A stretch of DNA of 9,128 bases from Lysobacteraceae bacterium (lineage in GTDB: Bacteria; Pseudomonadota; Gammaproteobacteria; Xanthomonadales; Xanthomonadaceae): assembly GCA_028293685.1 (NCBI GenBank), contig JAQGOI010000121.1:1-9128 (forward strand). The letters run 5' to 3'. The notes under the pieces were generated by a model. It was not told the origin of the DNA and searched no databases. It worked only from the letters and a program-made list of their open reading frames with translations. Position 1 is the stretch's first letter; each line of letters begins with the position of its first letter. The translations under genes were made by a program, and so were the position numbers. Positions 1-5,981 of the stretch are shown here, in pieces.

Positions 1-324
1 TCGTTCAGTTATCAGATCACGAATACCTACACCGCTACCTGCACGTGGAAAGCCACGCATGAGCGGATCAGGTATCCGATCGTCCACACCAGCGGTCTGG
101 CCGTCAACAGTGGCCTGGTCTTCCTGAGCGGCGGCCATCGTTTGTTCGGTGGTTATTCATTGAGCGGCTTTGGTGCTCCGTTCGAATCGGGCGACACGCT
201 TCCCACGCTCGGCGCCAGCTGCAAGAAGGGCAAGGCCGGCGGCGTTTGGACCGATTTGACCCAGGTCGGCAGCGCTGCTGGTCTGTACGCGAACTACGGC
301 ACGTCCCAGACGTTGATCTACTGA
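1..324 (+). CDS. Unrecognised protein, C-terminal 107 residues (5' end outside window)
   Basis: The frame is open from the first base to a TGA at 322-324, so the window cuts into a longer gene. The visible 107 residues are rich in Gly, Ser, Thr, Tyr and other aromatics, with two cysteines (visible residues 14 and 74) that could form a disulfide. There is no transmembrane segment and few charged residues. This composition resembles an exported or surface beta-rich domain, which is inference only. I recognise no family and assign no function. A strong hairpin follows directly after the stop, consistent with a transcript ending here. An internal TTG at 142 could be taken as a start, but the reading frame continues upstream of it without a stop, so a truncated product is unlikely. 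Confidence 0.6.
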   Translation, partial: SFSYQITNTYTATCTWKATHERIRYPIVHTSGLAVNSGLVFLSGGHRLFGGYSLSGFGAPFESGDTLPTLGASCKKGKAGGVWTDLTQVGSAAGLYANYGTSQTLIY

Positions 325-327
325 TCG

Positions 328-353
328 GGCCTGGTTGCGTAAGCAACCACGCC
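328..353 (+). terminator. Hairpin between convergent genes, possible terminator
   Basis: TGGTTGC (332-338) and GCAACCA (343-349) form a perfect 7-bp stem closed by a GTAA loop, which is GNRA-type when read as RNA from the + strand. After one C/C mismatch the stem continues for 3 bp (328-330 with 351-353). It lies 4-30 nt after the stop of the left partial gene and before the end of the convergent DUF72 gene. No T-run follows on either strand, so it is not a textbook intrinsic terminator. It may terminate with Rho or protect the 3' end. Confidence 0.5.
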
Positions 354-360
354 TCCGGGT

Positions 361-1335
361 TTAGGCATTGGCCGCGGGGAAACCTGCGGCCATTGTCGTT
401 TCAGGCCGCCCATTTAAGGTCGTTCTGCTGAGCGGGAGCCCCGCTGTCCCGGCTGAGTTTCCCGGTCGCTCGCTTTGAAGGATACCGATCAGGGTCCGGG
501 CATCGAATGGGGCATGGGCCTTGATGTCGTTGTCGAAGTAGCAGAACACATCGCGTTGACGACACTCGGGAGCGGTCGGGTGGATGCGGCGCGCCCGCTT
601 CGGTTCGCGTCCTTCTCCCCAGCGCCGAATGGCGGCGGCCCATCGTTCCAGCACCGGCTTGCCGTATCCACTGGCATACAGTTCGGTGTCGCCGTGCAGG
701 CGGACGTAGATGAAGTCGCTGGTCACGTCTTCGGCGAACGGCCATTTTCCGGCAGTGTCGGCCACGACCCAGGCCACTCGATGCCGCCGAAGCTGATCGA
801 TGAAGGCCGGATCGCAAAAACTGTCGTGCCGCACCTCCATGGCGTGCCTGAGGGGCCGGCTGCGATCGATCGCCAATGCGCTGCGCCCACGCATGCGCCC
901 GACGTCCCTGCGCCTTGCAAGCGACAACGCCTGGCTAGTGTCGGCAGGCAGCAGCGACAGGAAGCCTTCGATGCGCGCCGGGTCGTAGCGCATGGTCGGT
1001 GGCAGTTGCCAGAGTATCGGCCCGAGCTTGCTGCCCAGCCGCAGGATCCCTGACGCGAAGAAGTTGGCCAGCGGTCCTCCGACCTCCTGCAAGCGCAGCA
1101 TGTGCGTCACATAGCGCGGCCCCTTGACCGAAAACATGAAGTCGTCGGGCGTTGCCTCGTGCCACGCCGAGTAACTCCGTGGCGTCTGCAGCGAGTAGAA
1201 CGAGCCGTTGATCTCGACGCTGTTGAAGCAACGCGAGGCGTATTCCAGTTCCTGTCGCTGCGGCAGGCCTTTGGGGTAGAACACGCCACGCCACGGAGCG
1301 TAACGCCAACCGGAGATGCCGATTCGGATCGCCAT
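361..1335 (-). CDS. DUF72 (YecE-like) family protein
   Basis: A 324-residue protein with the features of the DUF72/YecE family, a TIM-barrel-like fold of unknown biochemical function. The N-terminus carries the family opening IGISGWRYAPWRGVFYP (residues 5-21). Other hallmarks are the VEINGSFY segment (40-47), FMFSVKGPRYVTH (66-78), GPILWQLPP (105-113), the AMEVRHDSF segment (165-173), VADTAGKWP (191-199), YVRLHGDTELY (210-220) and the terminal CYFDNDIKAHAPFDA (265-279). The ATG at 1335 gives the usual family start and no in-frame upstream start extends it. No clear Shine-Dalgarno precedes it. The conserved fold ends near residue 286, leaving a tail of about 38 residues rich in Pro, Gly, Thr and Ala that I cannot match to the family. 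The gene is divergent from yqgE, with 211 bp between their starts, and shows no operon partner. The family call is firm; the role is unknown. Confidence 0.93.
   Translation of the reverse strand: MAIRIGISGWRYAPWRGVFYPKGLPQRQELEYASRCFNSVEINGSFYSLQTPRSYSAWHEATPDDFMFSVKGPRYVTHMLRLQEVGGPLANFFASGILRLGSKLGPILWQLPPTMRYDPARIEGFLSLLPADTSQALSLARRRDVGRMRGRSALAIDRSRPLRHAMEVRHDSFCDPAFIDQLRRHRVAWVVADTAGKWPFAEDVTSDFIYVRLHGDTELYASGYGKPVLERWAAAIRRWGEGREPKRARRIHPTAPECRQRDVFCYFDNDIKAHAPFDARTLIGILQSERPGNSAGTAGLPLSRTTLNGRPETTMAAGFPAANA
366..395 (+). repeat. Inverted repeat at the 3' end of the DUF72 gene
   Basis: TGGCCGC (369-375) and GCGGCCA (386-392) are perfect inverted arms around a 10-nt loop. Two further pairs lie beyond a T/T mismatch (366-367 with 394-395). 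The repeat lies inside the last codons of the DUF72 gene and close to the hairpin at 328-353. The T-containing stretch after it on the + strand could make it a second termination structure for the rightward transcript. It could also simply be coding sequence. Confidence 0.4.
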
Positions 1336-1511
1336 CGGGCAAGGCTGGCAAACCCATTGTCGAAAACGGGTGAGTCGAAAGCCCCTGCATGCCGGATTGA
1401 CAGCGCGTTCGTGGTTTCCAGGTACGGCTGGCTGGATAAGACGCGGGCGAATTCCTCCAGCGTTACGGTTTCAGTTCGAGGCGATGGAAGGACGCCGCCG
1501 TCGCCCAAGCG

Positions 1512-1540
1512 TCGAAGGCCCTGGACGGTCGCGCTAGAAT
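1512..1540 (+). promoter_or_regulatory. Candidate promoter for yqgE (leaderless position)
   Basis: TAGAAT at 1535-1540 matches the sigma-70 -10 consensus at five of six positions. Seventeen bases upstream, TCGAAG at 1512-1517 is a poor -35 (three of six). Six bases separate the -10 from the yqgE ATG at 1547, so the expected start of transcription falls on or within a base or two of the A of the start codon. No Shine-Dalgarno is visible before that ATG, which agrees with a leaderless message. The palindrome ATTGCGCAAT (1539-1548) spans the same spot and could be an operator, although one of this length is expected by chance several times in a window this size. Confidence 0.45.
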
Positions 1541-1546
1541 TGCGCA

Positions 1547-2149
1547 ATGGGCAACACCCCGATCATCCCGGCCGCTCGAGCGGCTGACGACAACCGTGAT
1601 TTCCTGGCGTGCCAGCTGCTGATTGCATTGCCGGCATTGGCCGACTCGCCATTTGCGCGCAGCGTGGCCCTGATCTGCCAGCACGACGACGAAGGCGCCA
1701 TGGGCATCGTCGTCAATCGTGCGGCGGAGTACACGCTCGGCGACGTTTTCGAGCAGATGGGAATCGCCAGCCAGGATGCGACCCTGTGTGCGCAACCGGT
1801 GCTGGCTGGCGGTCCTGTGCATCCGGAGCGTGGCTTTGTCCTGCACGATGGCGGCGATCAGTGGGATTCGAGCCTGGCGATTGCCGACGGCCTTTCCGTG
1901 ACGACATCGCGCGACATCCTTGAAGCGATGGCGCGCGGCGACGGTCCGGCCAACGTTGCCGTCGCACTGGGTTGCGCGGGATGGGGCGCCGGGCAACTGG
2001 AGAGCGAACTGGTCGACAACAGCTGGTTGACCGCACCTGCCGACACGGAATTGCTGTTCAACACGCCGCTGGACCGGCGTTGGCAAACGGCGGCTGCCCG
2101 GATTGGCGTGGACATGGCGCGCATGGCCGATTACAGCGGGCATGCCTGA
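1547..2149 (+). CDS. yqgE: YqgE/AlgH family protein (UPF0301)
   Basis: A 200-residue member of the YqgE/AlgH family (UPF0301), whose biochemical activity is not established. In Pseudomonas, AlgH has been linked to regulation of alginate. Family hallmarks: a [13 protein letters not shown] opening (residues 19-31), [20 protein letters not shown] (39-58), [15 protein letters not shown] (86-100), and the highly conserved [14 protein letters not shown] followed by NSWL (about 142-162), then LLFN. The length is close to the usual 185-200, with a slightly long N-terminus. The ATG at 1547 is the most upstream plausible start and follows directly on a -10-like element, so the transcript may lack a leader. 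The gene overlaps the next one, ruvX, by 8 bases, and the pair is conserved across gammaproteobacteria. The family call is firm. Confidence 0.95.
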   Translation: MGNTPIIPAARAADDNRDFLACQLLIALPALADSPFARSVALICQHDDEGAMGIVVNRAAEYTLGDVFEQMGIASQDATLCAQPVLAGGPVHPERGFVLHDGGDQWDSSLAIADGLSVTTSRDILEAMARGDGPANVAVALGCAGWGAGQLESELVDNSWLTAPADTELLFNTPLDRRWQTAAARIGVDMARMADYSGHA

Positions 2150-2633
2150 CACCGCTCCGCCAGGAGCGCACGTCAGCGCGACCATCCGTCGCGACGGTAC
2201 GGTGCTTGGTTTCGATGTCGGCACCCGTCGCATTGGCGTGGCGGTCGGCAGTGCCTTCGGGCACGGCGCTCGCGCCCTGGCCGTGGTCGATGTGCATGGG
2301 CATCAGCCGGACTGGTCGGCAATCGAGCGCCTGCACAAGGAGTGGCGGCCCGATGGCTTCATCGTCGGGGATCCGATGACGCTCGACGGCGGTGACCAGC
2401 CCATCCGGTCGTTCGCCCACGCATTCGCCAGGGATCTGCGCGCGCGCTTCTCGCTGCCCGTGGTGCTGGTCGACGAGCGCGCCAGTTCCATCGACGCTGC
2501 GCAGCGTTACGCCGCCGAACGCGCTGCCGGACGCAAACGCCGTCGCGATGCGGCGGTGCTCGATGCGGTGGCGGCCGCCGTCATCGTCGAACGCTGGCTG
2601 GCCGCACCCGATGATGCGCAGGTCGTTGGATAG
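2142..2633 (+). CDS. ruvX: Putative Holliday junction resolvase YqgF/RuvX
   Basis: An RNase H-fold nuclease-like protein of the YqgF/RuvX family, proposed to act in Holliday junction resolution and shown in E. coli to take part in pre-16S rRNA 5'-end maturation. With the ATG at 2142 it is 163 residues. The three acidic positions expected for metal-ion catalysis are present: Asp25 in [15 protein letters not shown] (22-36), Glu112 in the [12 protein letters not shown] segment (110-121), and Asp141 in [12 protein letters not shown] (139-150). The [10 protein letters not shown] segment (74-83) matches the family loop. The start overlaps the end of yqgE by 8 bases without a good ribosome binding site, suggesting translational coupling. 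The N-terminus is about 20 residues longer than the E. coli protein (138). An in-frame GTG at residue 21 would give 143 residues and is a possible alternative start. The in-frame TTG at 2103 would overlap yqgE further and is less likely. Confidence 0.94.
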   Translation: MPDTAPPGAHVSATIRRDGTVLGFDVGTRRIGVAVGSAFGHGARALAVVDVHGHQPDWSAIERLHKEWRPDGFIVGDPMTLDGGDQPIRSFAHAFARDLRARFSLPVVLVDERASSIDAAQRYAAERAAGRKRRRDAAVLDAVAAAVIVERWLAAPDDAQVVG

Positions 2634-2714
2634 GATGTCCGCCCATGTCGGGACGGGGCAGGTATCGGTGGCAGTGAAAGACGGACGGATTTCCAGAAGA
2701 CGGATGGCTCATCG

Positions 2715-3659
2715 ATGATCGGACAACTCGACTCCAGCGGCCGTCTGCGCCACCTGCTCACGCTCGATGGCTTGCCACCGACGGTACTGTCGCGGCTACT
2801 GGATCGCGCACAGCAGCTGCACGAAGACGCGCAGGGTGGGACTGCCCTGCGGCATGTACTTGCGGGAAAAGCCGTGTGCACGCTGTTCTTCGAGCCTTCG
2901 ACACGGACGCGCTCCAGCTTTCACCTGGCTGCGGTTCGCCTTGGAGCCGATGTGCTGAACTTCGACGCATCGGCGTCATCGACCACCAAGGGCGAGACGG
3001 CGATCGACACCTTCAAGACCATCGAGGCGATGGGCGTGACGGGGTTCGTGATCCGCCATCAGGCCGATGGTGCGGTTGCCGCACTGGCCGAAGTGGCCAA
3101 CGCCGGCACCACGGTGATCAACGCCGGCGATGGACGCAAGGCGCATCCCACGCAGGGCCTGCTCGACATGCTGACACTGCGGCAGGCCAAGGGAAACGCG
3201 TTCGAAAAACTGAAAGTGCTGATCGTGGGCGACGTCAGGCATTCGCGCGTGGCGCGATCGGACCTGCACGCCCTGCATGCGCTCGGCGCGACGGACATCC
3301 GTGTCTGTGGTCCGCGCACGTTGTTGCCCGATGACGACATTCTCGAGGGATGTTCGGTGGGCCAGGACTTCGACGCTGCGCTGCAGGGAGTCGACGTGGT
3401 GATGATGTTGCGCCTCCAGCGCGAGCGCATGCAGGAAGGATTGATCCACTCCATCGACGACTACCATCGCGATTACGGACTGACGGTCGAGCGCCTGCGC
3501 AGGGCCGCGCCCGACGCTGTCGTGCTGCATCCGGGGCCGATGAATCGCGGCGTGGAAATCGACGACGAGGTGGCTGACGGCCCGCAATCCCTGATCAGGC
3601 TGCAGGTTGCGAACGGCGTCGCCATCCGCATGGCGGTGCTGGAAGAACTACTTGCCTGA
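2715..3659 (+). CDS. pyrB: Aspartate carbamoyltransferase catalytic subunit
   Basis: The enzyme joins carbamoyl phosphate and L-aspartate to give N-carbamoyl-L-aspartate, the committed step of de novo pyrimidine synthesis in the cytoplasm. The 314-residue protein is full length. The carbamoyl-phosphate site FFEPSTRTRSSF is at 58-69. The mobile loop with the catalytic Lys from the neighbouring subunit is SSTTKGET (88-95, Lys92). GDGRKAHPTQGLLDM lies at 138-152 with His144 and Gln147. VGDVRHSRVARSD is at 171-183, MMLRLQRERM at 230-239, and the aspartate-binding HPGPMNRGVEI at 272-282. It starts 81 bp after ruvX on the same strand and probably shares its transcript. Neither pyrR, pyrI nor a pyrC-like partner gene is adjacent; the next gene is on the opposite strand. 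The length is nearer the E. coli catalytic chain (311) than the longer Pseudomonas chain (about 334). No strong ribosome binding site stands at normal distance. Confidence 0.97.
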   Translation: MIGQLDSSGRLRHLLTLDGLPPTVLSRLLDRAQQLHEDAQGGTALRHVLAGKAVCTLFFEPSTRTRSSFHLAAVRLGADVLNFDASASSTTKGETAIDTFKTIEAMGVTGFVIRHQADGAVAALAEVANAGTTVINAGDGRKAHPTQGLLDMLTLRQAKGNAFEKLKVLIVGDVRHSRVARSDLHALHALGATDIRVCGPRTLLPDDDILEGCSVGQDFDAALQGVDVVMMLRLQRERMQEGLIHSIDDYHRDYGLTVERLRRAAPDAVVLHPGPMNRGVEIDDEVADGPQSLIRLQVANGVAIRMAVLEELLA

Positions 3660-3671
3660 GCACGCCTCAGG
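3655..3671 (+). terminator. Short hairpin spanning the pyrB stop codon
   Basis: CCTGAG (3655-3660) and CTCAGG (3666-3671) form a perfect 6-bp stem with a 5-nt CACGC loop. The TGA stop of pyrB (3657-3659) lies within the left arm. A weakly T-containing stretch follows. The hairpin sits in the 24-bp gap between convergent genes and could help end transcripts from either side. The stem is short, so this is tentative. Confidence 0.35.
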
Positions 3672-3683
3672 TTGATCGTTGCC

Positions 3684-4472
3684 TCAGCGGTGCTGCGCAA
3701 ACAACCACGCCCACAGGTCGGGTGTGGCGTAGGCTGGATCCCAGGCGTTGTGGTTGGCATCCGGGAATTCCGTATAGCGCACCGCGTTGCCCGCAGCCTT
3801 CAATGCCGCAGTCGTGCGGCGGTCGTCCTCGAGCGGAACGACGTCGTCCTTCGCCCCGTGGAAAATCCAGATCGGCATCGCGCGCAGTCGGCGCGCCAGC
3901 GCCGCATAGGGATCGGTTTCACTGGCGACTGGCGTGACGAACAGTGCGCGCTCGTCATTGGGCGGACGGATCGCGCCTGAAACCGGCACGAGCGCCGCAA
4001 AACGTTGTGGCTGCAGCAATGCCAGTTCCCACACGCCGTAGCCGCCCATCGACAGACCCGTGAGATAGGTTCGGCTGGCGTCGCCATGGAATTCACGGGT
4101 CGCCGCATCCAGCGTGCCAAAGGCAAGTCGGGAACTCGTGCCGGACCATTCTGAATTGTCCGGGGCTTGCGGAAAGACGACGATGGCCGGGAAGTCGGCC
4201 AGGTGGGCACGCACGTAGGTTCCGATCCCGACGGCGACCGGTTTGTCGCCATCGTCGCCGCGTTCACCGGATCCATGCAGGAACAGGATCACCGGCGGGT
4301 GCGCCCCGCCTGCCGCCTGCGAGGGCACGAACACCTGGTACCGGTGGGCCGCACCATCCATGACCAAGTCACGCTTCACGAAGTGTCCGCTGTCCTCGCG
4401 CGAAGGCACGACGCTGCACGCGCCGACGAGAATCAATGCGAGCATCGCTGCAAAGCCTGGCCATGTGGACAT
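3684..4472 (-). CDS. Alpha/beta hydrolase lipoprotein (esterase/PHB-depolymerase-like)
   Basis: A 262-residue predicted lipoprotein hydrolase. The N-terminus is a signal peptide with a hydrophobic stretch ending in a lipobox, LVGAC, with the lipidated Cys at residue 19. The mature protein is therefore expected to be anchored on the periplasmic side of a membrane. The rest is an alpha/beta-hydrolase fold: oxyanion segment LFLHGSGERGDDG (63-75), nucleophile elbow GLSMGG with Ser141, the HGAKDDVVP acid segment (205-213, Asp209 the likely acid), and DANHNAW with catalytic His241. The pattern resembles carboxylesterase and PHB-depolymerase-like enzymes annotated as prolyl oligopeptidase-family peptidases. 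The substrate cannot be read from sequence. AGGAG at 4479-4483 stands 6 nt before the ATG, a good ribosome binding site. The gene begins 28 bp after the mgtE stop on the same strand, so the two are probably cotranscribed. It ends tail-to-tail with pyrB. Confidence 0.88.
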   Translation of the reverse strand: MSTWPGFAAMLALILVGACSVVPSREDSGHFVKRDLVMDGAAHRYQVFVPSQAAGGAHPPVILFLHGSGERGDDGDKPVAVGIGTYVRAHLADFPAIVVFPQAPDNSEWSGTSSRLAFGTLDAATREFHGDASRTYLTGLSMGGYGVWELALLQPQRFAALVPVSGAIRPPNDERALFVTPVASETDPYAALARRLRAMPIWIFHGAKDDVVPLEDDRRTTAALKAAGNAVRYTEFPDANHNAWDPAYATPDLWAWLFAQHR

Positions 4473-4500
4473 GACTCACTCCTATCGAACACAGTCGGCG

Positions 4501-5862
4501 TCAGCGTAACAACACCAGCGTAGCCAGTCCCAGGAAGCTCAGGAAGCCCATCACGTCGGTCACGGTCGTCAGGATGACGCCGCCGGCGAGCGCTGGATCG
4601 TAGCCCAGGCGCTTGAGCGTCACTGGTACCAGCACGCCGGCCAGCGCGGCTGAAAACAGGTTGATGGTCAGCGCGCTGGCGATCACGAGCGCCAATGGCC
4701 ACTCGCCGAACCAGAGCCAGACAATGGCGCCGAGCAACGTGCCCAGCGCCAAGCCATTCAACAGCGCCACGCGGATTTCCTTCCAGATCAGCACCTGCAC
4801 GTTGGATGCCGCCAACTGTCCGAGCGCCAGGCCGCGTACGACCAGCGCCAGCACCTGCGTACCGGCATTGCCACCCATCCCCGCCACGATCGGCATGAGC
4901 ACGGCGAGTGCGACGATGTGCGAAATCGCGCCCTGGAACTGGCCAACGACGGCCGACGCGAGGAATGCCGTGCCCAGGTTGATCGTCAGCCACAGCAGGC
5001 GCCGCTTGGTCGCCCGGCGCACGGGACTGAACAGGTCTTCGTCCTCGTCCAGTCCGGCTGCGCCAAGGGCCTGGTGCTCGGCCTGCTCGCGAATGATGTC
5101 GACGACGTCATCGATGGTGATGCGCCCTAGCAGAATGTTGTTGTCGTCGACCACGGGCGCCGAAATCCAGTCGTGATCGGAAAACCGTTGCGCGACGCTG
5201 GCGGAGGATTCCTCGTAATCGATCGCCGGTTGTTCGCCGTCGATCAGTTCGTTGATCGGCGTTCCGGCATCGTGGGTCAGCAGCGACTGCAGGGCGATAC
5301 GCCCCAGATACTGATGCCGGCGGCTGACGACATAGATATGGTCGGTGTGATCGGGAAGCTCGCCGCGCAGGCGCAGGTAGCGCAGCACGACATCGACGGT
5401 GGTGTCGGCTCTCACCGTCACCACATCGGGATTCATCAGGCGACCGGCGCTGTCCTCCGGGTACGACAGGACCTGCTCGAGGCGCTCTCGGTTTTCGCGA
5501 TCCATCGACTTGAGCACTTCATCGATGACCGTGTCCGGCAGGTCCTCGACCAGGTCGGCCAGATCGTCGATGTCGAGGTCCTCGACGGCGGCGACGATCT
5601 CGTCCGGATCCATGTCCGCCAGCAGTCCCTCGCGGACGTCATCGCCGACATGCAGGAGCACTTCGCCATCGTCTTCCGGATCGACCAGCCCCCACACCAC
5701 GGTGCGTTCGCCCGGCGGCAACGATTCGAGCAGGTTGCCGATTTCGGCAGGCGACAGCGTGTTGACCAGCCGGCGCACGGGCCCGAGGCGACCGCTGTCG
5801 AGCGCATCTGAAAGCAGACGCAGCTGGCGCGCGGTCTTGTCGTGGCGGACGGCTTCGGCCAT
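4501..5862 (-). CDS. mgtE: Magnesium transporter MgtE
   Basis: An inner-membrane Mg2+ channel whose cytoplasmic domain closes the pore when intracellular Mg2+ is high. With the ATG at 5862 it is 453 residues, the usual family length. An acidic helical N-domain (about 20-130, rich in Asp and Glu) is followed by two CBS domains (about 138-195 and 200-260), a connecting helix, and a membrane domain of about five helices (285-453). The conserved pore segment VAGMGGNAGTQVLALVVRG spans 326-344. Asp436 in TTVTDVMGF corresponds to the pore Mg2+ ligand Asp432 of the Thermus protein. The chosen start has a perfect GGAGG (5868-5872) 5 nt before it. An in-frame ATG at 5886 would add eight residues but lacks such a site. 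A candidate promoter lies upstream at 5924-5952. The 5' leader is too short for an M-box Mg2+ riboswitch. mgtE follows the EI gene by 119 bp on the same strand and precedes the lipoprotein hydrolase. Confidence 0.96.
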   Translation of the reverse strand: MAEAVRHDKTARQLRLLSDALDSGRLGPVRRLVNTLSPAEIGNLLESLPPGERTVVWGLVDPEDDGEVLLHVGDDVREGLLADMDPDEIVAAVEDLDIDDLADLVEDLPDTVIDEVLKSMDRENRERLEQVLSYPEDSAGRLMNPDVVTVRADTTVDVVLRYLRLRGELPDHTDHIYVVSRRHQYLGRIALQSLLTHDAGTPINELIDGEQPAIDYEESSASVAQRFSDHDWISAPVVDDNNILLGRITIDDVVDIIREQAEHQALGAAGLDEDEDLFSPVRRATKRRLLWLTINLGTAFLASAVVGQFQGAISHIVALAVLMPIVAGMGGNAGTQVLALVVRGLALGQLAASNVQVLIWKEIRVALLNGLALGTLLGAIVWLWFGEWPLALVIASALTINLFSAALAGVLVPVTLKRLGYDPALAGGVILTTVTDVMGFLSFLGLATLVLLR

Positions 5863-5867
5863 GCGGG

Positions 5868-5872
5868 CCTCC
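5868..5872 (-). promoter_or_regulatory. Ribosome binding site deciding the mgtE start
   Basis: On the - strand this reads GGAGG, a full anti-16S match, 5 nt upstream of the ATG at 5862. The ATG at 5886 has no comparable site, so the shorter 453-residue product is favoured. Confidence 0.75.
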
Positions 5873-5923
5873 GATGTGCGTCGCATCCACGTAGGCGCGA
5901 CAGGGTCAGGCGTTCATGCGGAC

Positions 5924-5952
5924 ATTATCGCCTGCCGGCACGGCAATGGCAC
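5924..5952 (-). promoter_or_regulatory. Candidate mgtE promoter
   Basis: Read on the - strand, GATAAT (5924-5929) matches the -10 consensus at five of six bases. GTGCCA (5947-5952) matches the -35 consensus at four of six, with an optimal 17-bp spacer. Transcription would start near 5917, giving a leader of roughly 55 nt before the mgtE ATG. This would let mgtE and the hydrolase be expressed independently of the PTS genes upstream. A pair of 8-bp direct repeats overlaps the -35 and spacer (see separate entry). Confidence 0.5.
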
Positions 5953-5955
5953 GGC
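5937..5955. repeat. 8-bp direct repeat pair, 11-bp period
   Basis: GGCACGGC occurs at 5937-5944 and again at 5948-5955, separated by AAT. The 11-bp period places both copies on the same face of the helix. They overlap the -35 and part of the spacer of the candidate mgtE promoter and lie in the gap after the EI gene. They could be a regulator site or an accident of GC-rich sequence. Confidence 0.4.
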
Positions 5956-5981
5956 TTATCGAGCAGGCGTCTTCGCTGCCG

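Noticed and set aside
1397..1402. Perfect TTGACA -35 hexamer in the divergent gap
   Set aside because: No acceptable -10 lies 16-18 bp downstream; the bases there read around GGTACG.
1107..1547. Open frame on the - strand filling the yqgE-DUF72 gap and running into the DUF72 gene
   Set aside because: Most of its C-terminal half lies out of frame within the DUF72 gene, it lacks a ribosome binding site, and the residues in the gap show no recognisable motif.
1539..1548. Palindrome ATTGCGCAAT over the yqgE start as a stand-alone operator claim
   Set aside because: A 10-bp perfect palindrome is expected several times by chance in 9 kb, so it is only noted with the promoter.
1463..2233. 256-residue open frame on the - strand across yqgE
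   Set aside because: It is the complement of the well-supported yqgE and the ruvX start, with Arg/Ala-rich composition and no recognisable domain.
5173..5811. 212-residue open frame on the + strand opposite mgtE
   Set aside because: It mirrors the acidic N-domain and CBS coding region of mgtE. The composition reflects the antisense of that gene.
5860..5886. Longer MgtE start at ATG 5886
   Set aside because: The ATG at 5862 has an ideal GGAGG 5 nt upstream and gives the normal family length; the upstream ATG has no such site.
5947..5962. TGGCACG resembling a sigma-54 -24 element
   Set aside because: The required GC at the -12 position is absent at the right spacing, and it would point rightwards into the antisense of the EI gene.
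5863..5981. Possible M-box Mg2+ riboswitch before mgtE
   Set aside because: The leader from the candidate promoter is about 55 nt, well short of an M-box, and no matching multi-helix fold was apparent.
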